Source: Tanypteryx hageni
Lineage: Eukaryota > Arthropoda > Insecta > Odonata > Petaluridae
Reading direction: 5' to 3'
Assembly: GCA_028673005.1 (NCBI GenBank)
Contig: CM054114.1
Span: forward strand, 124,959,307 to 125,023,306
DNA length: 64,000 nucleotides
The notes beneath the pieces were generated by a model. It saw nothing but the letters and a program-made list of their open reading frames with translations. It ran no database searches and was not told the DNA's origin. Shown here in pieces: positions 33,273 through 64,000 of the stretch. Position 1 is the stretch's first letter, and each line of letters starts with the position of its first letter. The translations under genes were made by a program, and so were the position numbers.

Positions 33273-34289
33273 TCAAGTGAATACCCGCACCAAGCGATCC
33301 ACCACCCTTTGACGGTATGTTCACTAAGTAATGGGAACAGTGCCTTTTAGATTTCACAACTATGACGTCGAAGGGTCGTTGCACATCAGGTCAGGTTTAT
33401 CAATAAGTTCAAGTCAGCAAATAGCTGATAACACTACACTGGGTGCAGAAAACGTAACTAAAGAAATGGACAATTATAACGTCATAGTTAGGTAGCAGCC
33501 CATATAAGGGCTGCAATCCTGTTGTTGATAGTAAAGTATGACGATTTTTTTAAATTGACTCGAACAACTTATATGGTAAAAATAAAAATTTTCATCACAG
33601 CAAGTTATGAAATTGCTACTAAAACTGAATTAATTTAATTGTATCGATTGCTGTAATTCGGTAGTTGTACTTTTTAATACCAAAAAATCTTTATTAATGA
33701 TATATTTCTATATTTACCGAGGGAAAAAACTCTCCAATTGTCTACATTAGCAGAACATACATTTATTCATACCGCATAATATTTTGACAGGTTCTTCCGG
33801 GAAAACAGTTGACGATTGCAGAGCGAAAGGTATGGATTTAATATTTGGCCAATAAGAACCGTCGTTACAACTACGTTAGAGTTTGAAATCTATTCGTTTC
33901 ATTGAAAGATGTCTGTCTTCGGAATGGTTGTCTTCTCTACTTCGTGAAAGGAATTCGGTCATAGTAGCATGTAGGTTGTATGTATTCTTCTTGTAATTAA
34001 GGGACATCATTTTACATACATTCATACTGTGAATGTGTTGGCTATAATCAAGAGGAATCATTTCTATTTTCAGGTGTGTTAAAGCAAAACTTACCGTTAT
34101 TATTACTGTTGTGCCATTGCGTATAATATGCACGGGTTGTTTATTTAATTTTCAATATTTTTTTATGTGTCATTATAAATTTCAAGTTTTAATCTATTTT
34201 AGAACTATTATATATTTTTCTTACGACTTCGCATCTCCATACGTTTTGATTTCTTCGATCATACTAATGAAATGTTCATTTAATTTCAG
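33273..34289. promoter_or_regulatory. Head-to-head intergenic region with predicted non-coding first exons of both genes
   Basis: The start codons of the two divergent genes are 1243 bp apart. Both first coding exons begin with an acceptor just upstream of the ATG (PFAS before 33075; CKAP5-like TTTCAG before 34290), so both 5' UTRs are spliced. A good donor for PFAS exon 0 is GAG|GTAAGA, with the exon ending at 33272 on the minus strand. A candidate donor for the other gene is AAAG|GTATGG after 33829 on the plus strand. The transcription starts and a shared bidirectional promoter should therefore lie between. No TATA box or other motif was assigned. Confidence 0.55.
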
Positions 34290-34311
34290 TTTGTGACTTT
34301 TCCTTTTAATA

Positions 34312-64000
<29,689 letters not shown>

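Noticed and set aside
33876..34133. An 85-codon minus-strand frame in the intergenic region
   Set aside because: No similarity to known domains, no splice context, and it overlaps the predicted 5' region of the divergent gene; likely chance.

Overview
The window is AT-rich, intron-rich eukaryotic DNA and most likely comes from an arthropod, probably an insect. The two host genes look arthropod-like, and the repeats are a dense mix of hAT, Tigger/pogo, mariner-like, Harbinger and TTAA-type elements, a LINE, a tRNA-derived SINE and Penelope-like fragments. Species is not determined.

There are only two host genes, arranged head to head. On the minus strand (start codon 33069) is phosphoribosylformylglycinamidine synthase (PFAS/FGAMS, de novo purine synthesis). 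Twenty coding exons between 33069 and 2223 encode about 1186 residues in one continuous reading phase, through the PurS-like, linker, synthetase and first part of the glutaminase domains. The last ~150 residues lie beyond base 1. On the plus strand (start codon 34312) is an XMAP215/CKAP5/mini spindles-type microtubule polymerase. Nine coding exons encode about 475 residues covering TOG1 and part of TOG2, and the gene runs off the right edge. Both genes appear to have an intron in the 5' UTR, so about 1 kb (33273-34289) should hold both first exons and a shared promoter.

The rest is intron filled with mobile elements. In PFAS introns: a SINE (1130-1410), a small inverted-repeat element (2764-3083), a hAT with a perfect 8-bp target duplication (7726-11176), a Harbinger-like element with a MADF remnant (11686-12270), a nested pair of inverted-repeat elements beside exon 10 (13303-14469), a Tigger (16701-21615) hosting a 1.3-kb foldback element and a 17-bp minisatellite, a terminal-repeat element (22178-23162), and a deep nest at 25285-31932 (old hAT containing Penelope-like fragments, a nearly intact young hAT, a TA microsatellite and an unclassified transposase-like element). 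In CKAP5 introns: TTAA elements, several Tigger elements including one with a nearly intact transposase (38061-42041), two further SINE copies, a mariner-like pseudogene (54340-55790), and a second foldback copy (58743 to about 63043) carrying a 241-bp TTAA element and a LINE with an intact endonuclease-reverse transcriptase frame.

The two host genes are metabolically unrelated (purine synthesis; microtubule growth); only promoter sharing links them. I found no prokaryotic features, CRISPR array, rRNA or bona fide tRNA gene. The best candidates for something little described are the orphan transposase-like family at 29358-31432 and the palindromic foldback family.
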